Of a DNA stretch of 35,430 bases, positions 32,284-35,430 are shown piece after piece. Each line of letters opens with the position of its first letter. The stretch's first letter is position 1. The position numbers and the translations under genes were made by a program. The stretch lies in NCBI GenBank assembly GCA_029287235.1, contig JARFRM010000031.1:1-35430 (forward strand), read 5' to 3'. A model generated the notes under the pieces. The model worked only from the letters and a program-made list of their open reading frames with translations. It was not told the DNA's origin and searched no databases. Source of the DNA: Thermoanaerobaculales bacterium. Its GTDB lineage: Bacteria; Acidobacteriota; Thermoanaerobaculia; Thermoanaerobaculales; Sulfomarinibacteraceae.

Positions 32284-33072
32284 TCAGAACCGTGCCGATG
32301 CGCCGAGACCGATGAGGATCTCGACGCCTTCACTGCTCAACCGTCTCGCAGCCCGAATATCCAATTGAAGATCGGGATTGACCAGATAGGTCAACCCGGT
32401 TTGAAAGGTAGAGGTATTCGGACCCCGGTCGCGCTCGCGATCGAAGAAGATGAGTTCGGTGAAGACGGAGGTGTTCTTCGCGACACCAAATCCGGCTGCG
32501 ACGCTGGTAAAAAAGGTATTGAACCGCCTCCCGCCGTCCTCGGGTCTGCCCCAGCCGATGTTGGCCCCGAGACCGATGGTCTTGCTCAGGTCCCAGGCCA
32601 GGGAAAGAGTCGCCGTCGGCTGCCACGCTGATGATGCAACCGCCGAGCTTCCGGTAGGGACCGTGGTTGCGACAAGAAGAGCCGCTCCGGTTTTCCCCCA
32701 AAAACCATCGCCGTCGCCGTCGTTGAGGGCGATTTTTACACCAAGAGCAGTGCTGAGGAAGCCGGAATTCGAGCCGTCCGGGCCATCAATCCAGGCGTAG
32801 GTCGGGGTGAGAAAGCGAAGTTCGATCGTCCGGGTGATACCCCACCGAACCAGAAGTTCGGGAAGGGTCGTCACACACTCGTTGCCGAAATCGGCATAGG
32901 TTCCACCACCCTCGAGCTGAACGGTTCCTCGACCGACCACAAAGGCGCTCTCAGTGAAATCGGGTCTGTCGGTGATCAGCGGGTCCTTTGCCGACGCTTG
33001 ACCCGGTGCCAACAATGCGCACATCGAGGCAATACCGGCCATCCACGTCGTCAGGTTCTTTCTCCCGATCAT
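32284..33072 (-). CDS. outer-membrane beta-barrel protein in the metal operon (MetA/transporter type)
   Basis: 262 residues with a signal peptide (cleavage probably after GQASA, about residue 28). The mature start ITDRPDFTESAFVVGRGTVQLEGG is the pattern of the MetA-pathway/transporter beta-barrel family. The rest alternates polar and hydrophobic residues, and the C-terminal residue is Phe (ASARF), as expected for a barrel inserted by the BAM machinery. It sits between the substrate-binding lipoprotein and the ATPase: ATGA overlap upstream, nine bases downstream. An outer-membrane metal pore is the natural reading, but the family has no proven role of this kind. Confidence 0.85.
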   Translation of the reverse strand: MIGRKNLTTWMAGIASMCALLAPGQASAKDPLITDRPDFTESAFVVGRGTVQLEGGGTYADFGNECVTTLPELLVRWGITRTIELRFLTPTYAWIDGPDGSNSGFLSTALGVKIALNDGDGDGFWGKTGAALLVATTVPTGSSAVASSAWQPTATLSLAWDLSKTIGLGANIGWGRPEDGGRRFNTFFTSVAAGFGVAKNTSVFTELIFFDRERDRGPNTSTFQTGLTYLVNPDLQLDIRAARRLSSEGVEILIGLGASARF

Positions 33073-34004
33073 TTCGACATCGCACCGACGATGGTTTCGA
33101 CATTGGCCCGCACCGTGCCGACATAGGTTTCGGCCGCGCCGCCGGGGCTTCCGAGCGCATCCGAATAGAGACTGCCGCCGATGGTCACGTCGCCGCCACG
33201 CGCTGCGACGGCTTCGGTCAGGGCCTCGATGAAACGAGGTGGGACCGAGGATTCGACAAAGACCGCCGGCAGGCCTCTGTCGGCGATGAATACAGCCAGA
33301 TCCTGAACATCTGCGGTGCCGGCTTCGGCCGCGGTGCTGACCCCGAGCAGGCCGCGGACCTCGATGCCATAAGCACGCCCGAAGTACGAGAATGCATCAT
33401 GCGCCGTGACCAGGACCCGGCGTTCCTCGGGCAAGGTCGCGATCCGCTCACCGACCCATTCATCGAGGGCTGCAAACTCGGTGATCACCGCATCACCGCG
33501 CTGCTGATAGCCTTCAGCGTGGTCGGGATCGATGCGCATCAGGGCGTCGCGAAGACAGGCTGCGGCCTCCTCCCAGAGTTCGACATCGAACCAGACGTGC
33601 GGATCGTGCATGGTGTCGAACCCTTCGACCGAGAGAAGACGATCGGGAGCGACGCACTCGGCCACCGCCACCGTCTCGACGCCACGAGTGCCCATTTCGG
33701 CGAGGACCTCAGTCATCTTGCCCTCGAGGTGGAGGCCATTGTAAATCACGACCTGTGCCGAGGACATTCTTCGGACATCCCCCGCGGACGGTTTGTACAG
33801 ATGGGGGTCGACCCCCGCGCCCATCAGAGTCTCGAGCTCGATCGCATCGCCGCCGATGGAACCGGCTAGATCACCGACGATGCTCGTGGTCGCGACGACC
33901 CGCAACCGTCCCGATGTCTCGTCGGCCTCCTGCGGTGCCCCGCCACAAGCCCCCGACAGGGCGATCATCGACCCCAGCATCAATCCTCTACAACTGATTT
34001 TCAT
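33069..34004 (-). CDS. TroA-like metal-binding lipoprotein of the ABC importer
   Basis: Periplasmic substrate-binding lipoprotein, cluster A-I, 311 residues. The signal ends LSGAC with lipidated Cys20. Metal ligands: His68 in GVDPHLYKPSAGD, His136 in MHDPHVWFD, His202 in VTAHDAFSYFGRAYGI and Asp282 in GGSLYSDAL. This His-His-His-Asp set, and even its numbering (TroA 68/133/199/279), matches Treponema TroA. PsaA/MntC-type Mn proteins have Glu at the third site. No His-rich loop of the ZnuA kind is present. Zn and Mn are both possible substrates. ATG 34004 overlaps the repressor stop by four bases and has GGGAG six bases upstream. Confidence 0.95.
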   Translation of the reverse strand: MKISCRGLMLGSMIALSGACGGAPQEADETSGRLRVVATTSIVGDLAGSIGGDAIELETLMGAGVDPHLYKPSAGDVRRMSSAQVVIYNGLHLEGKMTEVLAEMGTRGVETVAVAECVAPDRLLSVEGFDTMHDPHVWFDVELWEEAAACLRDALMRIDPDHAEGYQQRGDAVITEFAALDEWVGERIATLPEERRVLVTAHDAFSYFGRAYGIEVRGLLGVSTAAEAGTADVQDLAVFIADRGLPAVFVESSVPPRFIEALTEAVAARGGDVTIGGSLYSDALGSPGGAAETYVGTVRANVETIVGAMSK

Positions 34005-34702
34005 ACATTCTCCCGGAACCACAGAAGCCGTGCGAGCTCGTACGGCAACAGATGGTCATGGTTGTTGACAACGATCGTGATTCCGTCCGCGTCGGTCCCG
34101 AGGACGCGGATCTCCACACCGGGCACCAGCCCGATGAGACCCAATCGATGGAGACTTTCCCGATCCTGGGTACCAACTCTCGTCAGCTTTGCCCCAACCC
34201 CGTCCTTCAACGACGTGAGGCTGACCTCGTCGAGCGCCGGCGGGAGTTTGAGATCCGCATCCGGTATCGGATCTCCGTGGGGGTCGTGGGTGGGGTGGCC
34301 AAGGGTCTCGGCGATCCGTGCCTCGAAGCGTTCCGAGATCACGTGCTCAAGCCGTTCTGCTTCTTCGTGCACCTCATCCCAGCCATAGCCCAGGACCCGC
34401 TCGAGAAAGGTTTCGAGCAGTCGGTGGTGGCGGAGCATCTCGAGCGCCACCCGGCGTCCGTCCTCGGTCAAGCTGACGCCCCGATATGGTTCATGATCCA
34501 CGAGTCCCTGCTCTGCAAGCCTCTGGATCATTCCGGTGGCGGAGGCCGGACGCACGTGAAGTCGCTCGGAAAGGTCCCTTGTGGAAACGCTCTTAATCCC
34601 GTTGCCAAGCAGAAAAATCTGTTTGAGATAATCCTCCTGCGATCTGGAAAGACTCGGTCGTTCGAGTCTCGTGCCGTCGCCTGTGACCTCGCCGATGGGC
34701 AT
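34001..34702 (-). CDS. DtxR/MntR/TroR-family metal-dependent repressor
   Basis: First gene of the metal operon, 233 residues. The winged helix is at about 20-82 (SQEDYLKQIFLL, STRDLSERLHVRPASATGMI, EPYRGVSLTEDGR). The dimerisation and metal part is at about 85-150. Likely ligands are Asp24, His93 in RHHRLLETFL, and Glu116, Glu119 and His120 in EAERLEHV; the residue at the MntR Glu11 place is Lys27. A FeoA/SH3-like C-terminal domain (about 160-233) follows. The start ATG lies directly at the edge of the palindromic operator at 34703-34724, with no Shine-Dalgarno, so the message may be nearly leaderless. Autoregulation by metal is inferred. Confidence 0.95.
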   Translation of the reverse strand: MPIGEVTGDGTRLERPSLSRSQEDYLKQIFLLGNGIKSVSTRDLSERLHVRPASATGMIQRLAEQGLVDHEPYRGVSLTEDGRRVALEMLRHHRLLETFLERVLGYGWDEVHEEAERLEHVISERFEARIAETLGHPTHDPHGDPIPDADLKLPPALDEVSLTSLKDGVGAKLTRVGTQDRESLHRLGLIGLVPGVEIRVLGTDADGITIVVNNHDHLLPYELARLLWFRENV

Positions 34703-34724
34703 ATTTTTAGTCTAGGCTAAAAAT
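34703..34724. promoter_or_regulatory. palindromic operator for the DtxR-family repressor
   Basis: ATTTTTAG-TCTAGG-CTAAAAAT: perfect 8-base arms with a six-base, near-symmetric centre (TCTAGG/CCTAGA), in the TTTAG...CTAAA class of DtxR/MntR/SirR boxes. It touches the repressor's ATG. A minus-strand -10 GATAAT overlaps its far edge (34728-34723), so bound repressor would block RNA polymerase. Confidence 0.88.
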
Positions 34725-34788
34725 TATCCAGATGCAAGGCCTCGGGTGACAGCGAATCCGCTATGATGAGCCCCTACAAGGAGGCGTC

Positions 34789-35124
34789 ATGTGTGACAAC
34801 CAGATGCTCATGAAGACATGCCAACCGATCCCCGAGGGTACCCCCCGAATCACCGGGCACGAGCTCGAGCACCTGGTTTCCCACACCGCGGGCTGGGAGA
34901 TCGACGACGGCGTCCTGGCAAAGGTTTTCGAGTTCGAAGACCACTACCAGACCATGGCCTTCGTCAACGCCGTGGCGTGGGTGTCACACCGCGAAGATCA
35001 CCACCCCGAAATGATCGTGGGTTACGACACCTGCATGGTGGGCTACACCACCCATTCCATCGGGGGTCTGTCCGAGAATGACTTCATCTGCGCCGCCAAT
35101 GTGGACCATCTGGTCGGCGACTGA
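34789..35124 (+). CDS. phhB: pterin-4a-carbinolamine dehydratase
   Basis: Dehydrates 4a-hydroxytetrahydrobiopterin to recycle the pterin cofactor of aromatic amino acid hydroxylases. It is 111 residues. Catalytic pattern: His71 and His72 in SHREDHHPEM and His89 in YTTHSIGGLSENDF; the 17-residue spacing of the last two equals that of the mammalian enzyme. Asp98 ends the motif. ATG 34789 follows AAGGAGG by four bases. A TATGAT -10 candidate lies at 34762-34767 without a good -35. No phenylalanine hydroxylase is in the window. The cytochrome gene starts 20 bases after the stop. Confidence 0.95.
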   Translation: MCDNQMLMKTCQPIPEGTPRITGHELEHLVSHTAGWEIDDGVLAKVFEFEDHYQTMAFVNAVAWVSHREDHHPEMIVGYDTCMVGYTTHSIGGLSENDFICAANVDHLVGD

Positions 35125-35144
35125 GGATGTTACCTGGAGGAACC

Positions 35145-35430
35145 ATGAAGGTCACCGGCATCGTGGTCGTGAGTATCGTCTTCGCCGTCGGACTCGGTTG
35201 CGGTCAGGGAGACGACGAGTATTACCAGGACCTCGTTGATCTGACGGGGGAACCACCGGAGGTGGCCTTCGTCGCCCTCAAGTGCGCCAAATGCCACGGC
35301 GCCGAGCTCGAGGGTCAGCGTACGGCGCCCAAGTTGACCGGGCTGAAGAAACGGTGGTCAGAGGAAGACCTCATCGCGTATTTACGCGATCCCAGGGCCG
35401 TACAAGCAGCCACCCCGCGCCTGGCGTACA
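35145..35430 (+). CDS. lipoprotein c-type cytochrome, N-terminal part (runs off the right edge)
   Basis: Read directly from the sequence because it is cut by the window end. ATG 35145 has GGAGG four to five bases upstream. The translation starts MKVTGIVVVSIVFAVGLGC: hydrophobic core and lipobox-like VGLGC with Cys19 as the lipid site. A heme c motif CAKCH is at residues 47-51, in LKCAKCHGAELEGQ. Then KLTGLKKRWSEEDLIAYLRDP fits the distal part of a small class I cytochrome c. The axial Met is not yet reached. It is probably co-transcribed with phhB. Periplasmic, membrane-anchored electron carrier. Confidence 0.88.
   Translation, partial: MKVTGIVVVSIVFAVGLGCGQGDDEYYQDLVDLTGEPPEVAFVALKCAKCHGAELEGQRTAPKLTGLKKRWSEEDLIAYLRDPRAVQAATPRLAY

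Overview
The window is a high-G+C, gene-dense piece of a Gram-negative bacterial chromosome. It carries an outer-membrane-type beta-barrel protein, lipoproteins and an exosortase. Several traits point to Acidobacteriota, perhaps the Thermoanaerobaculia/Holophagae side: a TPR-plus-Ser/Thr-kinase protein, a DUF4388-like signalling protein, a bactofilin, a small exosortase, and intergenic repeats that read like scrambled simple words. That placement is an inference from gene style; no rRNA or other marker RNA was recognised. No phage, insertion sequence, CRISPR array or tRNA was seen.

Layout. 1-3772 (minus): glyQ-glyS-ppdK operon with overlapping start/stop codons; ppdK runs off the left edge. 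3942-4355 (plus): divergent bactofilin. 4367-8370: a two-gene minus-strand unit (large secreted subtilisin-like protease, then a smaller secreted protein) bracketed by inverted repeats that share an identical 20-mer. 8424-10176 (minus): etfB-etfA with a clear terminator and a FadR-type operator-like palindrome in front. 10397-12734: a DUF5063-like protein converging on a CBS-domain ClC protein. 12806-14280 (minus): acpP-fabF. 14768-18181 (plus): an HTH-EIIA(PTS) fusion, a P-loop nucleotide kinase-like protein, an amidohydrolase/deaminase and peptide deformylase. 18182-18799: a repeat-filled spacer. 18800-22555: a DnaJ with a reduced zinc finger, divergent from a membrane TPR/kinase protein. 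22720-23891 (plus): small exosortase plus a partner membrane protein. 23888-34702 (minus): a long run ending in two regulatory-looking proteins (FHA/degenerate sigma54-activator, and DUF4388/GAF-like), preceded by a transglutaminase-like protein, nusB and ribH, and before those a complete Tro/Mnt-type metal ABC operon headed by its own DtxR-family repressor and an almost perfect palindromic operator. 34789-35430 (plus): pterin-4a-carbinolamine dehydratase and the start of a lipoprotein cytochrome c.

Working together. The metal operon is self-contained: repressor, TroA-like lipoprotein, outer-membrane barrel, ATPase and two permeases. Both permeases carry extra C-terminal winged-helix-like tails. 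Nearly every junction in this run is a 1- or 4-base start/stop overlap, so translation is probably coupled. The most unusual items are the inverted-repeat-bounded protease cassette, the TTGACAG heptamer repeats that sit at or inside the 3' ends of four genes, the degenerate AAA+ activator, the barrel inside a metal-uptake operon, and the reversed TPR-kinase architecture.
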